Source: Tyto alba
Taxonomy: Eukaryota > Chordata > Aves > Strigiformes > Tytonidae
Reading direction: 5' to 3'
Length of the DNA stretch: 64,000 bases
NCBI RefSeq assembly: GCF_018691265.1
Contig: NW_024881279.1
Coordinates: 6,415,243-6,479,242 of the forward strand
Shown here: piece by piece, positions 1 through 14,900 of the stretch
How positions within the stretch are numbered: the first letter of the stretch is position 1
Layout of the letters: the number at the start of each line of letters is the position of its first letter
The notes under the pieces: model-generated
The model's input: only the letters and a program-made list of their open reading frames with translations
Databases searched by the model: none
What the model was told of the DNA's origin: nothing
Translations under genes and position numbers: made by a program

Positions 1-3000
1 TTTTTCTTTGCTCAGTTTTGAAAAGAAGGAAGAAAAATAACCAAAATTCTTTCCCCATCTCATTCTTTTATTGTATTGACATTTTGTCTTTTTATCTCTG
101 GAGACCAGACTTAAAGTTCCAACTAAGTCACAAGGCTTGATGGAATTGCTTCAGTCTCTAGTAATTATTTGTCCACATCATAAAACCATTATCGCACAAT
201 CTGTCATTATTAGCCATTACTGTTTGGCCAAGGCAGCAGGTTGTATTGGTCATATCTGAAGTACAGGCTGGGTTGGGCAACTTAGATAACACAGCAACTA
301 CCCACACAAGGCATACCTTTAGCTAGGAGAGTTGTTCACTTTTTTGAAAAAGAACTAAATCAACACAAAGTTGAAGAGGAGTGGTTATTTTATTGGCATA
401 TTTCCTGCTAGTGTTTCATGGGTACGAACTATTTTTCGCTTTGCAGAAAATCAAGGCAGTATTATGCTTAGATTGTATGTAATTAATTTTTCATACTAAA
501 AACCTTCTCAATGTCTTTCAGCTGATACATGGCCATTTAGAAACCAGAAGGTATCAGTCAGAAAAAAACCAAAGCCCTCATTTTTGTTCACTGAGCCCCC
601 TTTTTACCTGTGGCCTTAGTAGTCAAATCATATTCTATACCTTTGAACAGAGATGTCATTTAAGAGAAGCACGAATCTTTATGATTTTAATGCATTTCTC
701 TAGCCTTCAGAATTCTTCTTTCCCATTCAAGCCATTACTCCCGGGGGTAAAATACAGGAGCACAGAATATTAACTTCGAGTTATCTTTTGCTAGGTCATC
801 TTCATCATCATCTAACTCGGTGCCATTGAGAAAGATGCACAGGGAAACTGAGTCTGGGTCTGCTGTGGCTCCCATTGTCACCTTCAAGGTACAGTTTGCC
901 ATCCGGCAGAGGAAGAGCCTCCCCACCAGGACAGCTGAGCAAGGAACAGAGCACGCTGCCAAATCCAGCACAACCACAATCAGACTCTTTGTCAATGCCA
1001 GAGCAGAGAGGAGCAAAGCCCCCGTTCTCCCTCTGCACCGGTGAAGCCTGGGCTTACACAAACAGTGCAAAGGCATTTCTGCCCTCTTTATGCCAGGCTA
1101 CCCGCTGGCTAACATTTGCCAGAATGTCAGAGGGAAAGGAAAAAGAGGGCTCCTTAATTATAATCCTTCTGTTGTTTGACTCAGGGGTTTTATTAAAAGG
1201 GAAAAAGCATAGAGAGCAGCTAATCAGCTGCTCCTAACAAATGAAGTTCTGGAGATTGATTTTTCAAGTGATTAGCAGTGCAAACACACATTTTCACAAC
1301 TCAAAATCTTTGCATTTTTATCCAACAGCTATTTTCATTAACCAGGAAAGGATCAAAGAGGGATAGTTAGCCAATACTAGCCCCCAGCACTAATGGCTTT
1401 AATACCACAGCACACAGATGTAAAAACCTATATTGCAGCTTTGTTTCCATAGTCCCAAGAGCTCCACAGGTCCCATATGCAGTTTTAATTAGAAGAAAAA
1501 GCTGTTGCTGTACCTTTGCACATACGATTCTTTTATGACAAAACATCACTTGCTGGACAAAATGCCAAGCCATTCACCATCTCCAGCAGCATTTATCACC
1601 GTTCCCATGCTCGAGGTAGAAGCTCTAATGACAGAGCAAAGCAGCTGCCAGCAACTTGTGGGCTGAAAGAGGAATTGGAATAGTTTAGAGAAAGATGATA
1701 TACCCTGAAAGTAGCTAACAATAAGCATGGTGGCATCAGACAGCCTCTATGTTTGTTGTGCTTCTTTCCATACCTGCTAGTCCTTTGAGGTATCAAGAAC
1801 TTGCAGCTGACTGTACTGTTAGGATCAGGGGCGCTGGGTGCTCAGCACTCACACAATTCACTTCCAGGTAAAGCCAAACCACAAAATTACAGTCAGAGAA
1901 CCTGTTGTATATATCACTAACAAGATTTAGTCTAAACCTCCAAAAAGGACCGCTTTAAATAAAATCATCATTTGTCTACTATTTGTCTAATTTTCTGAAG
2001 GTGAAAGTCATACAAGTTTCACCAGTGACTTAATACCTGTCTGAGCAATAGACTGGATGGGGAAAATTTCTTTGCTCCCACAAACAATTAGCACATCTCC
2101 ACCGCCCTGGTCCCACATACATTTGATGACAGAGGATATATTTTTTCCCCATGTGCTCCTTTTTACCAACCATATCCAAGAGAACAGGCTGGATGAGCTC
2201 TGCTGTCCACAACTTGAAAACAACAGGGGATTTTCCTCCCAAATATGAGCCTCCATGACATTCCCAAACACCAGTTCAAAACCCCTTGGAGGGCAGCAAG
2301 TTAACATTTGTCAGAGTAGGAGAGAAATGCACATGTGCAACTAAACACAGCAGTGTGCAAAGCAGCTACGCTGGGAAGTGAGAGACTCAAGCCGTGCATC
2401 ATATTGCTGAGTGAAAACTGTAGACAAGGAGAGATCTGTTGGGCTCTCACTCCCAGGAGGCTGCATCCTGCATGCTCCATGGCTTCTCTGTCCCACAGCA
2501 GAGCCCAGCTCACCCTCCCTGCTGTGCAACGCCTCACTGGCACCTCTGCACTGAAATGTTGGTCCTGACATGCTCTTAGAAGGGACTTTGAAGACTGATG
2601 GGAAAGGCCCAGCTGGACAGTGGGCCAGCAGGACCCCTGCCCACACTGCAGCAAAGACTTCCACAGGCTCCCAGGGAAATTAAAATGTCCCTAACTCATA
2701 TTGGAGGGAGACATTTTCCACAATCAAGGAAATACATTTAGACTGTGAATACCTCCGTTCCCAGCAGGTGGATACAAGAGGAGAGAAGGCGAGCTGATGC
2801 TTTTATTTCATTCTCATCAAATCAACCTTAGTCTTGTTTAACTCGGAGACAGAGTTTATGGCAGGTTTTAGATTCTATTCCTTCAACCTCTTACAGCTTC
2901 CAAGATGCATCATTAATGCAGAGGACTCTAAATTCAGGGCATAGTTGTCACATGAGTTGTTCCAGCCCTCCCACTTTCACCCACTGCGCTCTCATTACAG

Positions 3001-6000
3001 AGCGCCACGGGATATCCACTTACACTGACGACTGGAGCTTCACAGCGTTCCTGTGAACAGAGTGATTTTTACCCTAGTGAAATGCCATAATTTACAATTA
3101 GTGCAGTTGTGCAGGGCACAGTTACTGAACCTGCAGTTAACAATTATAATTAATTATTGGTGATAGAAGAATGAATTAAAGCACTGTCTATACATCACAC
3201 AGATTCATATAAACTATTCTTCACAGCAAGATATTTCATGCAATATCTGCAACCCCAGCCTTTTCATTGCACTGTTTTTCATTCAGTCCTGCACAGTGAT
3301 TAGAGCAGGTCCGTGGCACCAGGATAAAATATGACTATATGGGTTTGTCACCGCTCAAGATCTGGGGCTCCTAGATCATCTTCCCATGCTGCCAGGATGA
3401 GCTGGTCTCATAGCGATCAGTGAACCATTTCCAGTCTCAATGCCAGGCTTGTTTTTCCTCTCCAAACTGCCTGCACAGGCAGCTCTTAGACCAAAATTTT
3501 ACTCCAAGAGAAGTTTTGCCCCAGTGCAGAGCAGCTGGAAAGCCACCTGAAGTTGCTCCCTAAGAATTGCTCTCTTGAAGAGAAATCTACTGCCTGATGT
3601 AGGGCTGTCACAAAATCCCGTGCACCCCAACCACCACTTTCTGGCCCATGGCACCGACGGTGGAAGCAAGCCCTGGCAATAGCTGTGTGATAGTTCTCTG
3701 GACCCTGAATGACACTAGACATTGGTGCAATGCATTCAGTCAGGGATGCTTCTTCTTGCCCTTATGCAGCTTTAAAATCAGAAAAGTATAAATTAATATA
3801 TATGGGACCTAAGAGTAGAGGTTGATTTCTCATGCTTACACAGGCTCAGAGATAATCTCACTGCAGTTCTCAGTGGAATTAATTTATACACTGTGGGTCC
3901 ATAGTGTTATCAAGATATGAGAAGGAATGCATTACATAAATATACACTTATCATAGGGCGTGGAACAGCTGAGACCAATTTTCAATTTTGCTTCTGCACT
4001 TAGATATGCTTTGTAGATATTTTCCTTCAGCAAATGATTCAATCCATCACAATTAAAGTAACAAAATGCAACCTTTCCTTTGATTTAATTGTTCCCCTTC
4101 TGCCAGATATACAAGTTCAAAATACATTCAAAGTAATATTTAAAATAGAAAGATTATTTTCAAACTTAGCACAGATCTCCTAATGGGTTCAGAATTACAT
4201 GCTGGGAGTCTTGCAATGCACTGATTTCTGGTACTTAATTTTAAAAGATTTCCAAAGTATGCCAGCATGAATCTGAGTTGATATTTCCCAGGAAACTCTA
4301 ATGGACTTGGGCATTCAAATTCCTCAGATCAATCTTCTTTCCTGTGAGCTGCTGCAAACACTCTCCTTCCCCGACGTGCTCAGAGCAGAGCTGCCCCTCT
4401 CAGATCCAGGACGGTGCCCAGCACCCAGGAGAGAAGCAAGCCCTGGCTCCTCGCAAGGCAGCAGCCCACAGCATCTGCATCTCAGGTACTTACATACTCA
4501 GGAGCAAAGCCATGGGGAAGGTCACAAACACAGGGTCAGAATGAGCAGTTCACGGAAAGACACCAAGCAGAAACTCAGATGGTGTCCATTTCTTCGACAA
4601 AGACACTCAGGGAGAGGCAACGACTGGCTACGAAGCCAGGCCACGTGCCCCACCAACTCTGCTCACTGCAAGCTTAGGCAGAGTTGACCTAACAACTTAA
4701 AAGCTTTTCCTAATAGTTCCATAAACTTGCCCAAGGTAAACCATATGTACATACAGATATGCTTGTTAAATAGAAAACAAGAGCTATGCTCAGAGCTTTT
4801 GCACTCTCCTGTAACCAAGACAAAAGTGAAGAGCAGCAATTCAACATCACCCCAACTAACGAATATGATTTCTTCTGTCCTTTCCTTTTCTTCCATCTCC
4901 TGACTTTGCTTTCAACTCCCTTCTCTTGCTGTACCTCCTGAATGTTTAATGTCATGTCCAGGCTCTGCAATGCAGAAATGCCTGCACTGAGGTTTCTTAG
5001 GCAAAGAACTGAGAACTTTTTAGCATGGAGCAGCCCAACACTCTCTGCAGGGACACCAAGTGTTGGAGTCCTTGAGTGAGAAGAGACACTTGGTTTCCCT
5101 GCCGAGATCCTCAGATTGCAGAGCCACTGGCAATAATTTTAATGGAAGTGGCATGCACCATCACTGTAATGATTTAAGTTTTTTTGAAAGTAGGGCTTTA
5201 TACAAGCAGCAGTGCTGTTTTTTCAGGAACCCTTCCTCAGTAAGTGATTCAAAGGAAACAATTACCCAAACCAAGCTGTAAGTGTCCACATTATGCTGAA
5301 GAACTTGCCCCTCCTCAGCACAGCCATCCTAGAATTCTCTAACTACTTAGCAAGACAAAGGATGCTAAAATAATGAGCATGTTCAAACCCTTACTGCAGC
5401 AGGTATGCAACCTGAAAAATAGCCTCAGAATAGAAACTGGGTGTAAAAGGAGTAAAAACTTACAAGTTTTTTTTCCCATTTTCAAATGTCTCACTGTGTC
5501 TGGCAGGCAGAAAGCAACATGCAAACACATGCAGCGAGCTTTTGAAGGTCAGGATGGGAACCAAAATCAGTAATGACCTACCAGCTCGCTGTCCCCCCAG
5601 CTGGGTTTGCACAGAAAGCAACGCTGGTCTGTCCCAGGCGGGCTTGGGTATTTCTATATCGCACTGCACCAGCCAGTACAAAGCTATCACAGAGGACACG
5701 AGTGTTGCTGCACATCACCTGTGAGCGTAAACCGGGGAGCAAAGGTTCCCTATCCTCCTTTCTGCCCAGGTGGGCTGGAGCAGGGAACAGCCTTCATCCT
5801 TGACTTCTCCCTTTCCTTCTCCTCCGCACACTGAACAGTGCAAGTGAGGAGAGGCAGTAATGGTCACCCAGCAGACAGCAAACTGGCTATTTTCAGCACA
5901 CAGCAACAGGCAGCATCTTGCTGAGTGCAAACTGTGGCTTTTGGACTTGTTCTCCACCCTAAACTGGTGTCAGTGGAGGAGCAAGCTGGCCAGCTGTGTG

Positions 6001-9000
6001 CACTAATGGATCAAAAGGCCTACATCTCTCCTGCTTCACATGTGACCTGAGGACCATTCTGCACAAAATCTCTGAATACAGTTACTTACATCAGTGTTGC
6101 AGGATCCAGACCCTTTGACTCCAGATACAGACTTACTTCATGTAGCTGCTTTATGCAAAATAAAAATTTCCTAATTCATTACTTACATACTCATAAATTC
6201 ATACACCACAACTTATATTCTTGCTTTTCATGTACACATACTACTATTAGTCTATGCCATCTGGAGACCTGGAGCTAAATGTGATGCATGTTTAAATCAA
6301 TGAAAGATTTTTCCCTCATCTTCAACAGAATTAAGTAAGACTCTCTTATTGCATTGTGATATTGACTGTTATTAGGATGCATATTAGTATGTGCAGCAAA
6401 ACATAACATTATATTGAATCCTGTAAGAATAAAGCCTTATCAAATAAATGATTGACAGGAAATACGTTCTCCAAAAATAACCACAGTATTTTCTTGCAGC
6501 ACTCACGGAGAGTATCTTTGAGCCACAGCTCATATCTTTGCCAAATGAGAAACTTCTAAAAGACCCTAATTTTTATTCTTATTTTCATTTTGTCCATTTT
6601 AATTTTACATATGAAATTTTTTAAAAATAATGGCAACATATTTTAGAGAGAAGTGTTACTTTTTTGTGTATGGTCATTGTATGGCTGGTCTGTGCCCACC
6701 TGGGCGATAAGGAGCTCTGTCCTACCCGTCAGCCACAAAGAAGAAATCAGATCTTTTGTTGGTTTGTTTGGCTACAAACCACTGCAGCAAGGCACCCAAG
6801 ACGAGAAGGAGAATTACAGGAGGAATTACAGCCATCAGCTGCCTAAAAAGTTGCTTATATAAAAAAAATAATAATAAAACCCCACCTCTTCTACTGCTGT
6901 AATTTTACAGCTTAAATGCTTAGTAATATTTCACCGGCTCAGTTACAAGTTGTAAAATGCTCTGCTGAAGTTATCTGTAGTTTGCCTGAACAGGCAGAGT
7001 GCTGGTGCCATCTGCCGTTTGCTGGGTATTGACAGGCAAGCACAGGCAAATTGAGTAATAGCATAACAAAATAAAATTACTTGATAAATTAATATCTAGC
7101 ATAAATGAAAATCCTTCAGATGCCTGAGGGTCTTCTGTGGCAGTTTAGGGATAAACAGGGTTTTAGACAAGATTTATTTACATGGGAAATATCACAAGCA
7201 AATCCTCACTGACATAGTCCTTAATGCTGCAGGAAATTAGACACAATGCCCTTCTAGAAGCAAAGAGCAGGATACAAGCAGAGATAGCCACTTACTTTTA
7301 GGTTTTAAGGTACTTGTAGCTTTTATCTTAGTTATTTTTAGCTCCTCATCCAGGAGCATGACTGCTGGAGCTCATAAACACAAGCAGTCCTGAGAACAGC
7401 ACCAAGGGTTTTCCTAAAAACATATTTACGATTTAGGACACACAGAACCAGCTCCATAGATAAAACCCAGACAGAAGCCCAGCCTGCTCCCATCCGACTC
7501 CTGTACCAAAGGCACTTCCAGAGGCTCACAACCCCCCACCTTTCATGCTGTAGAGAATCACCTTTCTACACCACCTCCCCTGGAGCCTTCCTCAGCCACC
7601 CTCCTCCTTGCACCCTCCAGTGGAGACACCCCCACTTTCAGGACCCCCTCACAGCAGGGCAGGAGGTGACAAATCCCTGAGGAATTTGGTCCCTGCTGCC
7701 CTGGCAGGGAAGGTGCTGCCCAGTGACAACGTGGCTGGCCAGCAGCCAGCCTGACTGATGGGACACGTCTGCCCAGCATGGGGACAGGGGACGTGCCCCC
7801 TCCCTGCCAGGGGTGAGACCACTGCAGCCGGGGATCCAGGGACTGCAAACACCACCACTTGCCCAGCTGCCTTTTCAAGATGCTCAGTTCACATCCAGAC
7901 CTGACACGGAGACAGCAGATCCCAAGATACTGGTTTGAGTTTGACAAAGGATATTCATATGCTGCGGCCCAATTCAGCCACTTTGTAGGAGAATCATTTC
8001 CGCTGTCTTTCCAGAGAGTTACTTATACTGACAATTGTGCTCTGCCGTAACCACTTAAACCTGTTGCCTGGCCAGAAAACAGGTTTCACACCAGATACCA
8101 TGCCTCTTCAGTCACCTGTACCAGTCCCTATACTCATAGACAGTACCATGCCATACAGAGAAGGCAGGTACAACACTTCTGGCAGAGCACAGTCAATGTA
8201 ATTTTTAAATGCCCTTGCTTATAGGCATTGAAACCTGCAAACTTGAGGGCCAGAGGTGCCTGTGTGGCCATCAAGAGAGCTGCAGCTGTTGGGATGGCAT
8301 TCTGAATATGCAGAGGGAGCTTCTGCCAGAGCTAAAAACAGAAGGCCTGGGCGGCATGAGCAAAGTGCAGGCAATCCACATGCTGCATTTGTTCTGACCA
8401 TCTCTGGCTGGGGCACGCTAAAAGAAAAGTCTCTGCTTTTAGCCATTTTCTCTACCTCAGTAAATTGGCTGTCTTCTGAGCACCAAAAGGAAAAGTCAAC
8501 TGTAAGAACCACTGTCATGATGGGAAACTGAATGAGAGATCACGCTGAACGTAATCTTTTCTGCTCTAGCAAGTAGGTTGCTTAGAGAAAGGCCAGGCTA
8601 AAACATCCCCCTGTGGAAATATCTCAGCTCTAGCTGGATAAAACCTAGACCTACATCCATGGGGGAAACTCACATAAAATTCTGATGGTTTATGGAGCTG
8701 TATCATGATGCAGCCTGCAGAGGTTTACTAGGACCCAACTTGAGGGCACATCAGTACACTGTCTCTATAGATATCTCAGGGTAAGTGTCCTACCCAGCAC
8801 TGGCAAACATCCAACAATGTTCACCATTCCTCAGCTTGCCTATAGATACGTCTGTATAGCCCAGGCTGGAAGAGGTTTAAGTTACAGTGGAAAATATATT
8901 AGATATGTCAAAATGTCTGAAGCTAAACCCAAGGGAATGCTGCCATAATGGAGAGCTGTAAGATCATCCAATGAGCAGATGCCTCGAGGCATCATATAGT

Positions 9001-12000
9001 AAGGTCTCTATTGCCATGTTGTGAGTGGACTTTAATTTGAGGCTAGTCAGTCTCCCCATGAAAGCACTGCTCCTGGGGCTCAGCATGTGGTGAGCAAGCA
9101 GGCACCTCTGCTAAGTTGCTTTCCAAATAATACCTACAGATGACGGAGGACATCTGCCAGCAATGACACTTTTGTTATGTACTAATACAGTTCCAAATTA
9201 CTCACACTCATCTGCAATCCTTTTCCACCACACTTGCTCAATCCCCTTGAAGTCTACAAATACGTGCTAGCATAATTTACAAGAGTATTTGCCTAACTTC
9301 ATCAGAGTTAAACTGAATTTACACCAAGATAACCATGGTAATCATCTAGGCTAAAACTACTGATCTGTCTGGCTCAGTGTGAACATCTGATCTTCAGTGG
9401 AACAACTAGTAATGGCAGGAGAAAGATCAGTTGTGTCCTGTTGTCCAAACAGAGCTCTCACGTAAACCTGCATTGCTCCTCTGAAGCCAGAGGAACCGTA
9501 CCAATCCAAATCTGGGTTTGGAGCGGTGTACTATCAAAGATGGAAGCAGCCCAGCTGCTGGTCTCAGGCTTGGTTAAGTTTAATCAGTCAGACTTGGCTG
9601 AATCTACTGGTGAGTCCAGTTTCAGACAGGTTTGACTAAGTGTAATCAGCCAAACTTGGCTGAGTCTACCAGTGTTCACCGCCCACTTGGAGACCTCAGT
9701 GATAAGAAGATAGGAGGGAGGGCTTGGGGAGCCTCCCAGCATACAGACTTGTACCCTCTCCATTGCCTTTAGACCACAGGCAGGCTGTGGCACCTTCTGG
9801 CAGTGACACCTCTGTGTGACCAAAACCTCCCCAAGTCTGCCCTTCTCTGTTCTCAGATAATTACTTTTACCTTGCAACCACATTTATTGCACTTCACTGA
9901 GGATCACTTAGAGGAAGAGCCCTGACAATGACCACGAATGGGCACCACCACCTTCGAACATGTACCGCAGGCAGATGCAGAAGACTGTCCTTGCACACAC
10001 GTCTGCTCAGCGTCCTCTCTTTCAGCAGCTCACCTCAACCAGCCTCTGGTGGCCAGAGGTAAATCACTGTTTGGGAAAGACCAGCTGGGCCCTGCCAGGT
10101 TACCTGGAGCTCATCTCTCACAAAATTCACAGCACTGTCAAGCTCCCTCCCTATCCCAAGTTTCCCTGTGATATGAACACCAGCTTAAACTCAGCTTCTT
10201 CACACAAGAGTGGGAGGATTTGCTGGATTTCCTCACAGAAGTTTCTGCCCGAACTCTGAATCCAACTGTAAGAATTAATTCAATTCTTACTGTCACAACT
10301 ACCCTAGATACTCACTTGCCAGTGAAGATACTTAGTTTCTCCACAGGGCAGGTACATTCATTTTCACACCAAGACCATTTGTTACCTACATTCCTCCATT
10401 TGGAAATCCCTTTGGGAAAAAACAAAAATTAAAAAAAGAAAAAAAATCACTACTCATCTGTCTCAGAGTTAGATGTGGTGTAAACTGAAATGTCACTCCA
10501 GAGGCCCCTAATAAAGCACTTCAGGAAGAAGGGCCCCAGCATTTGTGGCCTTTGCGCCAGCTGCTCTTCCATTTTGGGAAGGGTTTAAGATGGCTGGAAT
10601 AGCCAGTCTCTTCCCACCACCCTTGCATTCAAGCCAGCGTCAAAAGTTCATCTGATAATTATGCCATCAAGAGGTGAATAATAGTTTAAATTCCTCGGGC
10701 TAGATTGTCTAGCTAGAGGATCCAAGTAAATCCCATTGACTTGTGGCAGAGTTGCTTGTCCACAGGAGGGGGGAGAGCAGCGCTCCTGGAGTTCAAGCCC
10801 CCTTCTTCAGAAGTCCTCAAGCACAGATGAGAACTGGAGAGGCAAAAGCCAGCCACAGGAAGCAGGTACAGCTCCCAGAGCATCCCTACACCACAGTCCA
10901 TGCTGGAGGGGAGGATCCACCTGTCCTTGGGCCCACATGGCCTTGATATAATTCGCAATGACACAAAAAAATGATACAGCCATTAATAACAGTGCCAGGA
11001 GAGATGCTTTAGCCAAACCTATTTTATACCTTTTCGCACAGCTTCTGGGACTCAGTATGAATGAAGCAGACAGGTAACAGGAAAAATTTAGCAGCTTGTG
11101 CTTGCAGGAAACTCAACTGCAAGTCATAATTTCAAACTGGGAATTGGGGGAAGACCTCCAGAACCCCACAATAGGTACCTACTTCAGCATACCTTAGACT
11201 GCTGGGCAGGGCTTTGCAAAGCAGCTGGATTATTTTCATGGTCACAAAACTGATGAAGGCTGACAAAGCCAAGACTGAACAGTCTAACAGCCCTTTGGCC
11301 TTCAGCTGTGGAAGTGCACCGCTACGGTAGAATACAAGATCCAATTTGTTTATAGACAGTTTCAGAGCGATGGGTAGCTTTGCTTGGGGATCTCTCCTCC
11401 TACCCTTTCTGCATCTACACGAAGCAATTCCTCCAAACAAGCTGTTAACTAGTGTTTTGGAGCACAGGAATTTCCATGTAAACTTGCTGCCCTGACACTG
11501 GGCACAGGCACAACTCTGCACTCCAGAAACACCCTCACTCCAGCTCCTCCCCTATACGGTACCTCACTGAATAACACACCTTGCTTGAAATTCAAGTGCA
11601 TAATGGCACTGTGCTTCTGCATTCATCAGGACATTACTTCAGCTCCCACGAGCTTTACACATCTCTTCCACTAAATCTGGAGGATGCTAATGTGAAACTG
11701 TTCAAGTCAGCAAGACATGCATTGGCTTCACCAAACCCCTGCATTCCTTGGCATTTGGGGAGAGAGGAGAAGCTCAGGTTTTCTTTATATTCCAAGTGAA
11801 TAGGAAATTCTTTACATTCCAGATCTGTATAAGAGAGTCCTGCTTCTAATGACATTTTGCTACGCTTCTCTTTCTTGGCTCTCTTTTCAGTGTAGAGAGT
11901 CACAATCGACCCGAACTGGAATCTTTCCAGCACTCAGGATTACTAGTGTGATAAACTATAAGCAACTACAGATCTGGCCACTGTTGTATCTCACAACAAT

Positions 12001-14900
12001 GGACCTGTTTTGTTCCAGCTAATGGTGCTGCTCTGTTGACTTTCAAACAGGCTGGAGAGAATAAATTGCTGCAGTTTATTCCCATACAGCTGACATTCCC
12101 GCCATGCCATCACTCACAAGCAGGGATCTGAACATTAGAAATGTAACCCACCACCCCAGACAGCCTTCAGTCCTCAGAGGGGAGTTGGTAGAGAGGAGAC
12201 TTTCCACTTCAAGACTCAGCACTGACTCAAGCTGCTGGCAGCAAGAGCCCCAAAACCAAACTGATGGCTTAGAGAGGTGAGTAACACTTTAATTTCTAGC
12301 ATACTCATCATGTTCTCTGATTACATGAGAGCTTTTCAGGGGGTGGGGACAAGATGCAGGGATATGATTTTTTAATTTCAGATAGTAGCATTCCCCTTTC
12401 TGGCACACTGAGGTCTTATCTGTAGGCTCATCAAGGGTGGACATTTGAGCATCCTGGCAAACCAGGAGCTCCAGCCCCATGGCATGCTTGGTTCAGTCCT
12501 CCTGCCTGCATGAGCATCTCTTACCCTCACACCCAGGAAACCCAGGAAGACTCTGTTTTCCAAAGCAAGAGAGGACTCCACTGCCAACCAGGCAGTATCC
12601 TGGCTCCGCAACACATGTACAAGGGGTGAAGCCATGATGAGCTCTGCCCCTTTGAACATCTCACTTCATTAATGAGGTATTTTGCAAGCAGCAAATCCAC
12701 CAGTACTTCGTTTAGTGTTTTGGACTGAGAGAAGAGGCAAATAGTCCACAGGACACTCAGCTGAGATGCAGGCTCAGGTGTGCAGCAGCATCAGCCAGGC
12801 TCTACAGCCTCCTCCTAAACGTGGCTCACAGGCAGGTTAGAAAGAAAATAGAAGGGATAGAGGTGCTGTAGGGAAGAAATTAGCCAGAAAATATAATTCA
12901 TCTTTCAGTGAGAGTCTTCGTAGCACTGGGAACCATACAAAATGGAGGTAACCAGAACCACAGGCATGGGATTCGGATTTAGTCTTTCACTTTGCTCCAA
13001 CTTTCAGCAGCAGAGGCTGCTCTGGTTCTCTAACAGCACATCATTTGCAACCACAAAAGTTCAGCTAACTAACTCAAAGCTACCAACATGTGCCATGGAC
13101 ACACATTACCAGGATATCCCTCTGCACTGGCCAAGGAGGCAGGACACTCTTTTTGTGTCCCCTGCAACAGAGCAGCAGCAGAGGATAACCTCAAGCAATG
13201 GGCAGGGCTGGGGCAGTAACATCTCCTATCCCAGCAGTGCAGGACCCACAACCCAGGCCCTAGGACCAATAAACATTTTGCACATTATCTGTAGGCTGAA
13301 TCCAGAGTATAGTGAAAACAAGAGCCAGGTGTGGATGGGATTTTAGGGCCTCCCAGCTCCAAATGACCAAACAGTTGAGGGTGAAGCATTTCCTCAGCAG
13401 ACCAGGGAGTGGAGCGAACCTGAGTGCAGGACCTGTCTCTTGAAATGAAATTTATTCCCTCTGTTCCCTGGATATCAACTCTTTCTTTTCATATTTTGCC
13501 TTTCAGTTGTATCAGTTAGCAGATTTTGGGTATCCAAGAGCTTTGTCCATAACACTGTGTTGCCTCCTAGAGAAATTTCTAGCTCTTGTTGCAAAAAGTG
13601 GCAAGAAAATTCAGTGGTGCATCTTCACTGCCTGAGAGAGGAACCTTGTCCACATATCACAAATACTATTAACAAGAACTGCAACTCACCTCTACTTCTG
13701 TTGCTTATTTAACCTGTGCATATTTTAAATGCATTTGCTGACCAGCTCTCTAAACAGAAGCAAACTTTTTTTGGCAAGGAGGGCAGGCAGTCACAAAGCC
13801 CTGTCTCTCCTGTGCTTTGCACTGCACACATGCATTCATATTATCATTTCCTAATTTCCAAAGACTAGGGCTGTCAGGGCATAACCCCTCATTGACTGCC
13901 AGGGCTGCTGCAGGCTCTGCCGTGTTCGGCACCCAATGCTGGTGGGTGAAGTGTTTCCAGAGCAGCTGGGTACACACTAGCTTAGGCATTTTTGTTTTCC
14001 TGAGACTTTCCAATAATTAAGCAATATCGCTTGCTTATGAGACATTGAACTGGAGTTTAGCAGACACGCTATCTCTCTCACTCTCTAGTAGACAGAAAAT
14101 TCAAGCCCTGCTGTACTCTTAGGGTTTTTCTACCTAGGAAGTTTGTCTCAGCTGCCAAAAAGACAGCAACCCAAGCACCCACTGAGATCACTGCCTAGAT
14201 ATACTCTTGAGCAATTAGCATGAGGTCTAGTTGATCGAGATACCACCAGTAGCTTAGGCTCAGACAACTGCTGGCTTTCGTTAGATAACCTTTTCACTGT
14301 AGAAAACTTTTTCAAGAGGGGAACAGAGAGAGTATGACCAGAAAACCTTTCCACCAGTTGTAAACAGAAACAGGTAGCTACTAGCATGAAACGCAATACG
14401 GAGTGAGAAAAATAAACAAGTCATGCCTCACTTTTCTAATGAAATGGCATTAAAATCTAAGAGTTTGGGCACTGCACATCTATGTTTACAGCTCTGATTT
14501 ATACTGAGTCAAGTGCAAGCTAAAATCAGGCCTGGCTTTCTAGATTGCCTTTGGGTGGAAATGAACATATTTGCTTTAGCAATGTACTCAGGTTGCTTGA
14601 CAGGCCCGCAGATTTGTATGACACCAGCTGAGTCCATATCAAATGCTGTCCACATAGTTAAAATTAGACTGATCATATTTCCTGGAGGGGTTTTGGCTGT
14701 ACTGAGCGTGGGTTCCCAACAACGAAGAGTTCACTGCTCAGCATAAACCAGGCACACAGTACTTTGTGGAAGCCCAAATGCCATGGCTATTCATTTAAAC
14801 TAACCTTTTCTCTTCCTTCGACACAGGGTATGGCACATGTCACTATCGTAAGAGGTGTTTGTGAGAGCTTAAACAGTCCAGTCTTGATGCTTCCTAGAGG
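1..14900. other. Intergenic sequence, no gene supported
   Basis: I find no exon, RNA gene or recognisable transposon that I can support here. Open frames on both strands reach 134 aa (12942-13346, + strand), but none shows a known domain, codon-level coherence or splice-site context. By human gene order this should be the flank between HNRNPA0/NPY6R and MYOT. Neither of those genes, which have long single coding exons, is present in the window. Ordinary non-coding DNA, or an intron of an unseen 5' MYOT transcript, are both possible. Confidence 0.6.
9567..9673. repeat. Imperfect tandem duplication, two ~46-bp copies
   Basis: Copy 1 (about 9567-9612) and copy 2 (about 9628-9673) share the order TTAAG/CTAAG, GT.TAATCAG, ACTTGGCTGA, .TCTAC and .GTG, with scattered substitutions. 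The repeat period is about 61 bp. This is a local duplication; I do not recognise it as a transposon family. Confidence 0.65.

Noticed and set aside
735..1076. 113-aa - strand open frame with an acidic LDDDEDD run and a hydrophobic stretch
   Set aside because: No family recognised; overlapping + strand frames are equally open and there are no matching splice partners.
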